Source: Candidatus Poribacteria bacterium (GTDB lineage Bacteria; Poribacteria; WGA-4E; WGA-3G). Taken from it: a DNA stretch of 64,000 bases. The DNA lies in NCBI GenBank assembly GCA_003635315.1, contig PYJD01000023.1:198502-262501 (forward strand), written 5' to 3'. The notes under the pieces were generated by a model, which was given only the letters and a program-made list of their open reading frames with translations, was not told where the DNA came from and ran no database searches. Of this stretch, positions 8,901 through 18,281 are shown one piece after another. Both the position numbers and the translations under genes were made by a program. Every line of letters begins with the position of its first letter. The first letter of the stretch is position 1.

Positions 8901-9686
8901 ATGTATTACTTAGGGAATATTAAAAAGGTGATAATAATCTTTGTTATATTCACATTTAATCATATTCTTCCAATATATGCACAAGATGAACATACTGTTC
9001 TTCTTTACACATTTGAAGAATTTGATGGAAATACAATCAATGATTTATCTGAAAAGAAAAACAATGGTAAGATAATGGGTGCAAAATTAGGAGCGGGAAA
9101 ATTCCGTAGAGGTATAGTGTTCGGTGGTGATGAACAGGAAGGATTCGTAGAAATACCTGATAACGATAGTCTTGATTTTGTTGATGGATTCACTGTAGAG
9201 ATGTGGTTATATTTGAATTCTCCATCATCTGGTGGTGGAACTGGTGTTACAAAATCATCAACATATAAAGTAGGTCCACGTAACAATTTAAAATTGGAAC
9301 TTAGAATTGCAACAACTTCAACTGCATTTGGTCAGGGTGGACTTCTTAGCGAAACCGATTTACCACTAAGAAAATGGGTACATATTGCTGGTTCCTATGA
9401 TGCCATATCTGGAGATGCGAAGTTATACGTTGATGGAGAACTTGAGAACGAAAAGAATATCGGTGGAGAGATTCTACCAAATGACTCAGTTCTATGGCTT
9501 GGTCGTGGTGGTAATCCGTTCCTACATGGAAGTCTGGATGATGTTCGCATTTCTAACATACCTCGTACTCAGAAAGAGATACAGAAATTGATGGAAATCG
9601 GTATTGATGGTGTACTTGCAGTTTACCCCAACGATAAGTTCACGACGAAATGGGGAGTACTTAAAAACTCAATCATTTCAAATTAG
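8901..9686 (+). CDS. Exported LamG-domain protein with C-terminal W-G-x-(I/L)-K motif
   Basis: A signal peptide (basic start, hydrophobic core, cleavage near YAQD) is followed by a concanavalin A-like LamG/laminin-G_3 domain over about residues 35-235: LLYTFEEFDGN, NGKIMGAKL, IPDNDSLDF, GFTVEMWLY, WVHIAGSYD, LYVDGELENE, LDDVRISN. Such jellyroll domains bind glycans or proteins. The C-terminus reads VYPNDKFTTKWGVLK, close to the ends of four other exported proteins here. GGAGAAAAGTCG precedes the ATG. It stands alone, with repeats downstream. Confidence 0.85.
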   Translation: MYYLGNIKKVIIIFVIFTFNHILPIYAQDEHTVLLYTFEEFDGNTINDLSEKKNNGKIMGAKLGAGKFRRGIVFGGDEQEGFVEIPDNDSLDFVDGFTVEMWLYLNSPSSGGGTGVTKSSTYKVGPRNNLKLELRIATTSTAFGQGGLLSETDLPLRKWVHIAGSYDAISGDAKLYVDGELENEKNIGGEILPNDSVLWLGRGGNPFLHGSLDDVRISNIPRTQKEIQKLMEIGIDGVLAVYPNDKFTTKWGVLKNSIISN

Positions 9687-9813
9687 GTAGGATGATTGTA
9701 TTATAACGACTTGTTCCAGTTAACGAATTGTCTTCAAAGTTATCACATATATTAGGATGACCATAGACAAATATCGTACGTATGGGACTAAAGAAGGTGT
9801 TGTTAGACGTTTT

Positions 9814-9842
9814 TCTATAAACATATTGTCCCTACAGGACTG
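9814..9842. repeat. Repeat family B (GTCCCTAC-type hairpin unit)
   Basis: The unit reads CTATAAACATATTGTCC then CTACAGGAC; GTCC can pair with GGAC. Similar units (ATAAACATTCCGTCCCTACG then GGACTCA) occur at 18300-18380, 19921-19950, 31267-31293 and 31319-31346. A degenerate copy lies at about 9764-9790. Confidence 0.6.
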
Positions 9843-9892
9843 AAGAAAGTTCAATGAAAAACAATTAGTCCAATTCTACCTACCAAATATTC

Positions 9893-9913
9893 GGAGCGGT
9901 TCCAAACCGCTCC
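9893..9913. repeat. REP-like hairpin, stem class A
   Basis: GGAGCGGTT, CCA, AACCGCTCC forms a perfect 9-bp stem. Other class A copies are at 10088, 26990, 33648, 41824, 41911 and 41998. Unlike them it lacks the CTAC that normally follows (it reads CATAGG). Confidence 0.75.
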
Positions 9914-10003
9914 ATAGGTATCAATTTAGTGATAACATAGCCTGGTATGTTGTGTTGAACCATATGTGAAATCCAACATTTCCAGTATATCAAAGTGTTT
10001 CAT

Positions 10004-10032
10004 GTCGGGTTTCGTTCCTCTACCCGACCTAC
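10004..10032. repeat. REP-like hairpin, stem class G
   Basis: GTCGGGTTT and ACCCGAC pair around TCGTTCCTCT, followed by CTAC (GTAG on the other strand). A second copy lies at 33578-33606. Confidence 0.65.
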
Positions 10033-10087
10033 AAGAGGAGGAGAAATCGGGTAAATATGATTGGAAGCTCCTTAAATTGACGCCTAT

Positions 10088-10161
10088 GGAGCGGTTCCAA
10101 ACCGCTCCTACCGGGTTGGGTGAATGATTTTATATGTCATAATATTTTTTAGAAATGGTAT
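10088..10161. repeat. REP class A hairpin with AGAAATGGTAT tail
   Basis: The hairpin at 10088-10108 is followed by CTACCGGGTTGGGTGAATGA and then TATGTCATAATATT and AGAAATGGTAT, the right half of the small element seen complete at 26938-27064. The region 9687-10181 has no gene and is made of such repeats. Confidence 0.7.
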
Positions 10162-10181
10162 AAAATAGACTTGAGTTAAAC

Positions 10182-11135
10182 CTATTTTTTTATTTTTCCC
10201 CATGTAGATGTCAATAATTGTTTATTCGGTTCAACAGGAAGGGATGATACAGCTGGATCATACCACACAGGATCAATATTTACACCCTCCTGAGTAAGCT
10301 GCAAGGTTTCACCGGTAGCTATATCAACAGTGAAAATCTGTGATATACCTCTTACTGACTTACTGTATACAAGCTGCTTGCCATTTGGTGCCCATGCCAA
10401 AGAATAGATCTTTGCTTGTTCAGTTGCAGTTATTAATTGAGTATCTGTACCATCACCATTAGAAATATATATACCGTTTTCTATATCATTCCCACCCCAA
10501 GCAAAAGCAATCTTTTGACTATTTGGTGACCATCGAGGTAGAGTAAACCACGGTTGTTTATGAAGTATTAACCTCTTTTTTGTATTAGAATCAAGATTAT
10601 ATATGTAAATTTCACTTTTCTTAACATTTGAAATCACATATGCGATCTTGGTACTGTCAGAAGACCAAGATGGATCACCCCCAAGTCTATGTGTTTGAAT
10701 GGTAGGCTTAATATTCTGACCGTCAGCTGATGCGATGTGGATATTCCAATTATTTGCAGTTTTTGAATATGCTACATAAGCAATTTGTTTTCCATCAGGT
10801 GACCAGACAGGTTCACGCTTATACTTCATCAGTTGAAATACAGGTTTTATGTTTGATCCATCAGCATTCATAATAAAAATATCATGGGTTCCGTTACGTT
10901 CAGCACAAAAAAGTAACTTTTCTCCATTGGGTGACCATGCCAATTGGTTTATTTTTCCTGATCGTTGAAGAAGGATTTTGTGTTCTCCACCATCCGGATT
11001 CATTAAGTTAATCGTGGAATTTCCCTTTATCCAAGTTACATAGGCAATTTTAGCCGTATCAGGAGGGGCAGCATACACTGGATACACGAACAACAAACAC
11101 AAACAACATGCCAGATAAAATCTTAGAGTTTTCAC
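10182..11135 (-). CDS. Exported TolB-like beta-propeller (PD40) protein with C-terminal W-G-x-I-K motif
   Basis: A signal peptide (FYLACCLCLLFVYPVYA) is followed by six or so PD40 propeller blades, each with a version of W-S-P-D-G-K-(Q/K)-I-A: WSPNGEKLLFCAE, WSPDGKQIAYVAY, WSSDSTKIAYVIS, WSPNSQKIAFAWG, WAPNGKQLVYSKS. TolB-type propellers are periplasmic binding scaffolds. The C-terminus, NKQLLTSTWGKIKK, matches the motif at the end of the LamG proteins in this window even though the fold is different. GTG at 11135 is the start; GGAGGAATCCT lies just before it. Confidence 0.83.
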   Translation of the reverse strand: MKTLRFYLACCLCLLFVYPVYAAPPDTAKIAYVTWIKGNSTINLMNPDGGEHKILLQRSGKINQLAWSPNGEKLLFCAERNGTHDIFIMNADGSNIKPVFQLMKYKREPVWSPDGKQIAYVAYSKTANNWNIHIASADGQNIKPTIQTHRLGGDPSWSSDSTKIAYVISNVKKSEIYIYNLDSNTKKRLILHKQPWFTLPRWSPNSQKIAFAWGGNDIENGIYISNGDGTDTQLITATEQAKIYSLAWAPNGKQLVYSKSVRGISQIFTVDIATGETLQLTQEGVNIDPVWYDPAVSSLPVEPNKQLLTSTWGKIKK

Positions 11136-11283
11136 AGGATTCCTCCAATTATTACATACTATTCATACTTTATATACATTCATTCTGGATGTCTACTTAT
11201 ACAGAATTACGGGTAAAATCTGTTTGAAATATTCTTAATTTTAAGAACAAGATTGTATAATCCTAAGAATAACAACTGTGGAC

Positions 11284-12030
11284 CTATTCAATAGAAATGG
11301 TTATTGTATTAGATTCAAGTGACGTTTTCCCGCGTAGAGATTTTATAGGTAAATATATGTCCTGAAATTGATCTTTATATTTCTCTTTAATGAAATCAAT
11401 TTGATCTTGTGTGTAACTAATTGCTTCTTTCTTCGCTTCTGGAGTGAACTGTTGACTGGTATTATTCTGAAAATTCATTATTTCACGTTCTAACTCTATT
11501 ATCTGTGGGTGTTGATCTTGGATGGATTCTTTATATACCTCCATAACGGTTGTAACTTTGATGGAATAAGTACCCGGTTTAAGTTGAAAATGTGCAGACA
11601 GATTATCCAAAGAGATGGTCTGGTTTTGAGTTGCTTTAAAATCATAACCCTTAATACACCTCATTGATTTTCCACCTTTGTAAAGTGTCTTTAAAGGAAT
11701 TGAAGGGGCAACTGGTTTTGCCATCCTTAAGACCTGTCCATTACTATCTGTTACCGATAACTGTTTGAAGACATTTGGTGATGCAACAACTGAAAATGGT
11801 ACCAACAGATCGAACTTACCATTTTGTATTTTTAGATCAAGAGGTATTGTCTCTCCCAATGCATAGGATTGTTTGGATGATGTAAGTTCCAGAATTGCCA
11901 GTGCATTAGATGTTCCATTATTAGATGGAGATGCTTCTTCAACGGGGGTTTGAGTTTCTGTTGGCATACCACCCAAACATCCAAGTATACAACTAAAGAT
12001 CAATACATTAAGAATTGAGAGTGTTTTCAT
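11284..12030 (-). CDS. Lipoprotein of unknown function
   Basis: The 248-residue protein has a lipoprotein signal peptide with lipobox LGC at about 16-18 (SCILGCLGG), then a low-complexity linker and a beta-rich domain with the phrase ALGETIPLDLKIQNGKFDLL. This resembles the BsuPI-like intracellular proteinase-inhibitor fold found in many bacterial lipoproteins, but I could not confirm that. A basic coiled stretch near residues 170-225 follows. It probably sits on the periplasmic face of a membrane. Confidence 0.65.
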   Translation of the reverse strand: MKTLSILNVLIFSCILGCLGGMPTETQTPVEEASPSNNGTSNALAILELTSSKQSYALGETIPLDLKIQNGKFDLLVPFSVVASPNVFKQLSVTDSNGQVLRMAKPVAPSIPLKTLYKGGKSMRCIKGYDFKATQNQTISLDNLSAHFQLKPGTYSIKVTTVMEVYKESIQDQHPQIIELEREIMNFQNNTSQQFTPEAKKEAISYTQDQIDFIKEKYKDQFQDIYLPIKSLRGKTSLESNTITISIE

Positions 12031-12069
12031 AGGTTCATATTACCCCATAAGGTATGTAAAATCAAGAGA

Positions 12070-12180
12070 ATACCATTTCCATTAAGTCTTGTTCCAGTAT
12101 CTCTTGTTATAAATGTCTTGGAATACGACACAAACTCACAGTTTATGATACAAAGAGAGACATTATATCAGAAATGGTAT
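12070..12180. repeat. Small inverted-repeat element (ATACCATTTC ends), degenerate class E core
   Basis: The 111-bp unit begins ATACCATTTCC and ends AGAAATGGTAT, an inverted pair. Its centre is ACACAAACTCACAGTTTATG, a decayed version of the ACAAACT-GAA-AGTTTGT hairpin found intact at 33317 and 35736. It lies between two minus-strand genes. Confidence 0.7.
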
Positions 12181-12213
12181 AAGAACTGTAAAGATGACAT
12201 ACAAACAATAACT

Positions 12214-13299
12214 TTATTTATTCAAGGTAATACCTAAGCCAGGAAGATTTGATACCTCAATAAAACCGTCAATTATAGTTTCTGGTGGTTCAACCAGTGA
12301 ACTTCGCCAGTCCACCTCTCCCCATGCGTATTCAAGGATACCGAAGTTTGGAATAGATGCCATACACTGAACACTTGCTGCGGTTGCTACAGGACCGCTT
12401 GGATTGTGTGGTGTAATCTTAACATTGGTCGTTTCAGCTAATGTTGCAATCTTTTTTAATCCTAATATACCTCCTACATGTTTTACATCGGGGAGAATAT
12501 AATCAACTTTTCCATGTTTTAGTAGTCTATCAAATTCCTCAAGAGTTCGTAGTTTTTCTCCTGTTGCGATAGGCATTGAAGTAGATTGACTAACATGTGC
12601 TACAGCATCTATATCAACCAATGGAATGGGATCTTCAATCCAAAATAGGTTCAGATCATCCAATTCTTTCGCGGTTTGGACAATTAGTCCAGGATTAAAT
12701 CGACTGTGGCAATCTACCATCAAATCAACATTGGGACCAATAATCTCACGTGTTTTACGAAGGCGGTCTATCCCTTGAAAAATAGCAGTATTCAGGGATT
12801 TCTTAGAGATATCAGAAGCAGAAACACTGTCAAATGGTGCACATTTTATGGCAGTAAAACCTTCGTCTACTGCATGTTCAGCATTCTGAGCAAAGCCATT
12901 TGGACTTCTATCTATAGTTGCTCGGTTAATATTTGCATATAGCCGAATTTGTGACCGACACCTACCACCCAACAATTGATGACTCGGAACATCTAATGTC
13001 TTCCCAGCTAAATCCCATAAAGCATGTTCTACTGCACTGATTACAGTATGGTAGGTGTGTCCCTCACTATCTCTATACAAACTTCTACGAAAGGATTCAA
13101 TATCGAAGACGTTAAATCCAATCAAGATCGACTCAAGGACTTTAAGGATCTGTTCAACCCGTTCATCGTCTCTACTGTGGGAGGCTTCCCCGATTCCTAT
13201 AGTGCCATCTTCAGCATGGACTATAACAAACACCCAATTACCCCGATGGTTAACAGGAATGATTTCTGTATCAATAGTTTTGATTTTGAGCGTCTGCAT
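12214..13299 (-). CDS. Enolase superfamily (mandelate racemase/muconate lactonizing) enzyme
   Basis: The protein has the capping domain followed by a TIM barrel with recognisable metal ligands: D in MVDCHSRF, E in WIEDPI and E in ATGEKL, plus H in ITPHNPSGPVA. K in TAIKCAPFD marks the second-strand base. This resembles galactonate-dehydratase-like members that remove water from sugar acids. The exact substrate is unknown. I start at ATG 13299 rather than GTG 13302 directly before it. It is 55 bp downstream of the ThuA gene. Confidence 0.85.
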   Translation of the reverse strand: MQTLKIKTIDTEIIPVNHRGNWVFVIVHAEDGTIGIGEASHSRDDERVEQILKVLESILIGFNVFDIESFRRSLYRDSEGHTYHTVISAVEHALWDLAGKTLDVPSHQLLGGRCRSQIRLYANINRATIDRSPNGFAQNAEHAVDEGFTAIKCAPFDSVSASDISKKSLNTAIFQGIDRLRKTREIIGPNVDLMVDCHSRFNPGLIVQTAKELDDLNLFWIEDPIPLVDIDAVAHVSQSTSMPIATGEKLRTLEEFDRLLKHGKVDYILPDVKHVGGILGLKKIATLAETTNVKITPHNPSGPVATAASVQCMASIPNFGILEYAWGEVDWRSSLVEPPETIIDGFIEVSNLPGLGITLNK

Positions 13300-13357
13300 C
13301 ACAGAGTATTTCCGATAAATTTAGACAATGTGATATATCAATAAAATAATACCACTC

Positions 13358-14005
13358 TTACGCAACGGCTGCCCATTTTGCTGCTTGTATGATGAATTTC
13401 TGCATTCCCTCGCGCTCGAATGTACCTGGACCGTGTCCTAATGTCGTGTAAAATACACGTCCTTCACCATAGCTTTTTACCCAAGCCATTGGATGGGATT
13501 TACCAAACCATTCTGCAGTAGCTAATACATGTAAGTTTGGTTCATGTGCAGATATGTATATTTCATCTTCAACATCAAAATCAGAAATACCTTGTGTTGT
13601 AGGATGCTCATTGTCTTCTATATTTACTGTGAATGTTGATCCAGGTGGGTGCCAATTTGAGTGTCCCCCAATTAGGTCTACCGCACGTCCACCTATCCAC
13701 CAAGCTGTTCCGTGAATACCGACTAACCCTTTACCACCTTCCACAAATTGGAACAATCCATCTTCTTGTTCTGCTGATAAATCTGGAACACGTTTGGTTG
13801 TTCCATCCTCTTGTCGATCTGTACGGGTAAATCCTGTACCGAAAACACATGCATCGTAATCATCTAATTCATTCGATTCCAAAACAGCTTTATCATCAGT
13901 TAATGTTGCTGAGATTTCTGCATCATCATCAAGAAACCCGTGAATCACACTTGCACTGGCATTAAATCTGTGGTTTTCACCGGATAGTACGAGTATTTTT
14001 GGCAT
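13358..14005 (-). CDS. ThuA-like (trehalose utilization family) protein
   Basis: The 215-residue protein shows the class I glutamine amidotransferase-like fold of ThuA: NHRFNASASVIHGFL near the start, DYDACVFGTGFT, the loop GGKGLVGIHGTAWW, and VFYTTLGHGPGTF near the end. ThuA proteins occur in carbohydrate catabolic loci and have been linked to oxidation of disaccharides, but the reaction is unsettled. AAGGAG precedes the ATG. It neighbours a sugar-acid dehydratase-like gene, consistent with a catabolic role. Confidence 0.82.
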   Translation of the reverse strand: MPKILVLSGENHRFNASASVIHGFLDDDAEISATLTDDKAVLESNELDDYDACVFGTGFTRTDRQEDGTTKRVPDLSAEQEDGLFQFVEGGKGLVGIHGTAWWIGGRAVDLIGGHSNWHPPGSTFTVNIEDNEHPTTQGISDFDVEDEIYISAHEPNLHVLATAEWFGKSHPMAWVKSYGEGRVFYTTLGHGPGTFEREGMQKFIIQAAKWAAVA

Positions 14006-14150
14006 AATTGACTCCTTTGAATTCCGATTGTACTCAATATATGATGTATGAATGATAGTTTAGACAATAACCGATTTTCTGTCAATGTATTCTCACATCA
14101 GAACCTATTAAAATGATCGATTTACAAGAGGATAGGAGGTAGTAAAGAAA

Positions 14151-14178
14151 ATGGCCACAAACATTGGTCTGTGGCCAT
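14151..14178 (-). terminator. Terminator hairpin downstream of the VIT-vWA gene
   Basis: ATGGCCACA and TGTGGCCAT pair over 9 bp, and on the minus strand the stem is followed by TTTTCTTTAC. It sits between the VIT-vWA gene and ThuA, so it should separate the two transcripts. Confidence 0.7.
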
Positions 14179-14270
14179 ACATATAGATACATAGTGATTT
14201 GAGTTGCTATCCACTATAACTATTTGAGTCTGTTAGATACCGAACCTATACGTAATTAGAGGAGCGAATT

Positions 14271-16352
14271 CTACTTTTTGGGTAGGATAATCTCATAAGT
14301 TACATCATTATGACAGAAAATCATCTGCTTTTCTAATCTTAGAATTTTTCTCAATTCTGGATATTGGTCTGCTAATTTGAAGTATTCAGCTCCACCAAAC
14401 TCAATCTCTTTTCGTTCTGAAACTCCATCATAACTGGAATCAACCAATATTCCATTCTGACGATGAAAAGCCTTTCGTCCTATGTACTTTTGGTCAATAT
14501 CATGCAACCTATGCTCTATGTTTTTTTGAAGTAGAATACTCTCGCTATTACTTACAACTTCTACAACATCTTTGCTAGCAGCATATGCTTGACGAATATT
14601 TGATACATAAGATCTTCTAAATGTACCATCATTCAGTGGTCGAAATTCTGTATAGGGGGTAACTACATCATACTCTTTGCTTAGCCGTTCAATCTCTTGC
14701 CTGACTTCTTCCGTATATCCATTCAAAGCAGCATCATCGACTAATTCAGCAATTCTACGTGTTGCCCACAGTGTGGGTAGAAAATCGTTCTCTTTTTCAA
14801 TATCTTTGAATTTTACATGCTTGCTGAATTCTTTTGGTTCAGTTCCTATAGATCCTCGTATTTTTATGTTAGTCTCTCCGAATTTTTCGTATCGACCAAA
14901 TACAGTTAATTGTTCCTCACGGAACAGATCTGGAAGTTTACTTGGTGCTAATTCTTTCGCGATAATATCACCGAAATTCAAAGCAACATCAACGAGGACA
15001 GGATCATTCATCTTATTAAACAATGAGGACACAGCGACTTCGATATTTTCTTCCGGTTTGACATAATTTCGTGTGCCACCGTTATCCTCTGCCAATTTAT
15101 CAAGCAAATGTACATTCACATCGTATCCGACGCCAAACACAAAAATACGTGATTGATTGTCATTTGCATCGGCAATATTATTTAGGATTTCAGCATCATT
15201 AGTCACACCAACAGTTGGACATCCGTCCGTTAGGAAAACGATGATCCGTGGACGTTCTGGATCCGGTTTTTCTGTTAATGCTCTCAGCATTGCATCATTG
15301 ATATTTGTGCCTCCTGTACCATGAATACCATCAATAAAAGCAACAGCTTTTTTGCGTCCTTCCTGGACAGTAACCAGTTGGTTAGACATACGGTTATAAG
15401 GAATCTCCGGTTCACTGCCAACCCACAGATCATTAACATTCAATCTGTCAGAAAATGAGGTAATTTGGGTATTAAAAAGGATGAGGTTAAATCTATCTCC
15501 ATCATTTAGGTTGTTAACACAATATTTTAGTGCTTCTTTTGTTTGTTCAACCTTTTGACCTGCCATGCTTCCCGAATGATCTAACACAAAGATGAAATCT
15601 TTCTCGATAACTTCTGTTTTCTGTTTTTCATACTTGGGAGAAACGAGTAGCATGAAATACCCATCTTCATCCTCATCAGCACGGTGGGTTAGAAGTGTTA
15701 TACCGAATTCTTCGTTAGATACGGAGTAGAAACATTGAAAATCTTCATCGGGTTCGATATTTTGATCTGAAAATTGGATTTGTACATTCTTGTCGTCACT
15801 ACGATTTATAGTTACCTCGTGGGAAGGTGAATAGACAGTTCTTAGTTCACTATCACTTTCAATAATCATTTCTACTGATAGATTTTCAATTCGTCGATTA
15901 CCGTATTTTGCAATTGACAGGGGATAAGTATATTGTGCAAGATCACTGTCAACCTCAATTATCTGTGAATACTCAAAATCAAAGGTTTGTGTAGTCATGG
16001 CAGGAATACTTGGTACTTCAACAACATAAGCCTTTAATCCCTGATATTCAAGGAATGCTGAATTCCCATGTTTAGCACTTGTTCTATAAATCCTTCTTGC
16101 ATCTGATTGAGATAACAAACGACCCTCTACTGGGTTACCATCAATAGAGAGTGCTAAATTTGAGAGTGCAGTATCATCAGAAACAGGAAAGATATAGATG
16201 CCATCAACTTCAGCATTATTAGGGTTTGTGAAGGTTTGGCTGATTTTTGTCTTTGCTAATTGATTATTGATACCGATCTTAACTCGAAATTGGTTAATTT
16301 CTATTTGTGATGTGTAATCACCGTGTTCTTCATTACGAAATAGTGTAAGCAT
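14271..16352 (-). CDS. VIT and von Willebrand factor A domain protein
   Basis: The 693-residue protein starts with a VIT (vault/inter-alpha-trypsin) domain over about residues 1-130 (VDGIYIFPVSDDTALSNLAL, EGRLLSQSDARRIYR). A vWA domain starts near 250 with the MIDAS motif DHSGS and later FLTDG. The C-terminal third, with a T-P-Y-T-E-F segment near 590, is conserved in this family. Such proteins bind ligands through a metal ion; the partner is unknown. No signal peptide is visible, so it may be cytoplasmic. AAGGAG precedes the ATG by 8 bases. Confidence 0.88.
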   Translation of the reverse strand: MLTLFRNEEHGDYTSQIEINQFRVKIGINNQLAKTKISQTFTNPNNAEVDGIYIFPVSDDTALSNLALSIDGNPVEGRLLSQSDARRIYRTSAKHGNSAFLEYQGLKAYVVEVPSIPAMTTQTFDFEYSQIIEVDSDLAQYTYPLSIAKYGNRRIENLSVEMIIESDSELRTVYSPSHEVTINRSDDKNVQIQFSDQNIEPDEDFQCFYSVSNEEFGITLLTHRADEDEDGYFMLLVSPKYEKQKTEVIEKDFIFVLDHSGSMAGQKVEQTKEALKYCVNNLNDGDRFNLILFNTQITSFSDRLNVNDLWVGSEPEIPYNRMSNQLVTVQEGRKKAVAFIDGIHGTGGTNINDAMLRALTEKPDPERPRIIVFLTDGCPTVGVTNDAEILNNIADANDNQSRIFVFGVGYDVNVHLLDKLAEDNGGTRNYVKPEENIEVAVSSLFNKMNDPVLVDVALNFGDIIAKELAPSKLPDLFREEQLTVFGRYEKFGETNIKIRGSIGTEPKEFSKHVKFKDIEKENDFLPTLWATRRIAELVDDAALNGYTEEVRQEIERLSKEYDVVTPYTEFRPLNDGTFRRSYVSNIRQAYAASKDVVEVVSNSESILLQKNIEHRLHDIDQKYIGRKAFHRQNGILVDSSYDGVSERKEIEFGGAEYFKLADQYPELRKILRLEKQMIFCHNDVTYEIILPKK

Positions 16353-16467
16353 TGTAGGCTCCTTTATATTTGGAAAGAGGTTGATTGTCGTTATTTACCA
16401 TTCATAAAATAGCGTAGGAGGGGAATCCAATCCACTCCTAACAAGAACAAAATGTAGAAAATCGATA

Positions 16468-17262
16468 TTAGACATTACAAATTGCATTAAGTGCTAATCG
16501 TAGATCACCTTCAATTTTTCGTCGGTGTATCTCATCTGCAATTCGATGTATACAGATATATTCACCTCCATATTTTTTTACACATCTGAAAATCCGTTGA
16601 TCACAAAATCTACCTATCAATGAAGCTGTTTGTCCAATGTAAAGTGGGTCGTGCACAGTATCCCCTTTTGATTGAATCTTTCTTGTAAATATATAAACTG
16701 CCCCGATTGATGGGAATTCAGTACCAATTCTATATATCTCAAATGGATAGATTGTACCGGAATGTCCTGTGTAAGTAATTGACTCCACATTATGCATACT
16801 GTCAGAATTTGCCATTAACTTTCTACTCTCAATATTTTGGGACATCGGTATCTCTTTTAGATACAAAATAGAATCCTCTTTTAAATACTGCCGCCAATTG
16901 TATCTTTTTGCCCATCTTCGTATAGTTGATGGCGGTAACCCAGTTGCTTCTCCTACGATTGACGCGATTTTATGATCTGGTTCTCCAGCGTTAAGTGCTT
17001 CAATGTATAACCTTTGTGCTCTATCAAAGTTTTCTCTGGATTTTCTTGCGATATCACGTGTTGGTGGTGATGAGAAACCTGTGGTATCACCAGTAAATCC
17101 CCAAACCTTCAAAGCATCTTGCCAAGCTTCTGTTTGTGACCAACGTTCAATAGTCCTTACAGAAACTTGAAAATGTTCAGCGATAATCTTCTTATCCCGC
17201 GATATATATGCGAAGTAAAACGCTGCACCATGTATTTTGGCTAAGTCTATTGTATTTGCCAT
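16468..17262 (-). CDS. Two helix-turn-helix units fused to a GIY-YIG nuclease-like domain
   Basis: The 264-residue protein has an HTH at about 24-50 (KKIIAEHFQVSVRTIERWSQ), a second at about 96-126 (DHKIASIVGEATG then LPPSTIRRWAKRYNW), and a GIY-YIG-like domain at about 180-262: GAVY at 187-190, YIG at 208-210, then R218 and E251 at the positions expected for the catalytic Arg and Glu. GIY-YIG nucleases cut DNA once per strand. The HTH units resemble those of phage terminase small subunits. A sequence-directed nuclease is the simplest reading. It stands alone next to a repeat-rich region. Confidence 0.72.
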   Translation of the reverse strand: MANTIDLAKIHGAAFYFAYISRDKKIIAEHFQVSVRTIERWSQTEAWQDALKVWGFTGDTTGFSSPPTRDIARKSRENFDRAQRLYIEALNAGEPDHKIASIVGEATGLPPSTIRRWAKRYNWRQYLKEDSILYLKEIPMSQNIESRKLMANSDSMHNVESITYTGHSGTIYPFEIYRIGTEFPSIGAVYIFTRKIQSKGDTVHDPLYIGQTASLIGRFCDQRIFRCVKKYGGEYICIHRIADEIHRRKIEGDLRLALNAICNV

Positions 17263-17482
17263 TTGTCATATCCCTTTGTAATAACATTTGAAATTCAGAA
17301 TGGGTAAGTATGTTTATAACTCATAACCAAATTCAATTCTTAAATCACCTGAGTATGATGATGTTCAATAACAACATATCAGATATTCTATCGGAAATAT
17401 ATGGGAAATAAACTATCCAATTCTAATACCTATCATAAGAGTAGGGAATCAATTATTACTTAGAAACTTAGAATTAGGATTT

Positions 17483-17511
17483 TTGACAAAAAGGAAGGTA
17501 TATGGTATAAT
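17483..17511 (+). promoter_or_regulatory. Near-perfect sigma-70 promoter
   Basis: TTGACA (17483-17488) and TATAAT (17506-17511) are both perfect consensus and are separated by exactly 17 bp. No convincing coding region starts below it before a terminator at 17573. Confidence 0.8.
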
Positions 17512-17517
17512 TATTGA

Positions 17518-17607
17518 AACCTTAATGACAAAAACCCTAATTTACGAGATTTGGTTTTATAGATTAAAAAGGTTGGGGGAGGTGGCAGCCTCTCCCTTTT
17601 TTATTTT
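17518..17607 (+). ncRNA. Candidate small RNA, about 85 nt
   Basis: A transcript from the promoter above would begin near 17518 and end in the terminator hairpin GGGGGAGG/CCTCTCCC followed by six T. The only ORF (ATG at about 17526) reads on through the terminator stem and is not convincing. I do not recognise the RNA family. Confidence 0.55.
17573..17607 (+). terminator. Rho-independent terminator of the candidate small RNA
   Basis: GGGGGAGG pairs with CCTCTCCC (8 bp, one G-T) around TGGCAG and is followed by a run of six T. Confidence 0.8.
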
Positions 17608-17876
17608 ATTATTACATATTATACACAAAAAACGTTAATATGTCAAATTTATTTTTCGTTTTTTGTCCTAATTATTGCGTTTATCCCATAAAATAGTCAT
17701 AATATAAACTGAAATATAGACATAATTAGAGGAATACTTATACCATTTAGGTAAGTGTTCTTATCTGTCAGATGTCATTTTTTATTTTACTTAGACAATG
17801 AAACTCTTTAACCGTTTTACAGGATTAGAAATGCTGTGGTTTTCTATATAGACTTCACACAGCAATACTCTACCGA

Positions 17877-18176
17877 TTGTATATTAAGAATGATATGAAC
17901 TATAGAAAGTTCTTCATCAGTCTGTTTTCAATCGCACTCCTCTCTATTGGGATAATCGTCTTCATCACCTGGATATTGACAGATAATACACCAAAGGGCT
18001 TAATCACCTCTTTATGTGTTATCATATTGAAACTGATTCTATTTACAGTTATCACAATCGCATACCTATATCTCATATATCTATTTTTGCAATTTTTGAT
18101 AAAGTTGATTCGATGGCTTGCTATACTTTTTTACACTGGGATGCAAAGCCTATATAACATGATCCGAAAGACATAG
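17877..18176 (+). CDS. Small hydrophobic membrane protein, unknown
   Basis: The 99-residue frame has two clear membrane segments (about residues 13-33 and 46-75) with a basic C-terminal tail (MIRKT). I do not recognise it. There is no strong ribosome site; ATG 17895 (MNYRKFFISL) is a plausible alternative start. It lies alone in a gene-poor region, so it may be spurious. Confidence 0.4.
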   Translation: MYIKNDMNYRKFFISLFSIALLSIGIIVFITWILTDNTPKGLITSLCVIILKLILFTVITIAYLYLIYLFLQFLIKLIRWLAILFYTGMQSLYNMIRKT

Positions 18177-18281
18177 CACTTACTATCCAAAGACCTGGGT
18201 ATATGCTTCATAGTAGTTACCCATAGGTGTCAATTTAGTCCCTTCCCCTAACCTTGTAAAGTCGGTCTGGAACCCAATGGA

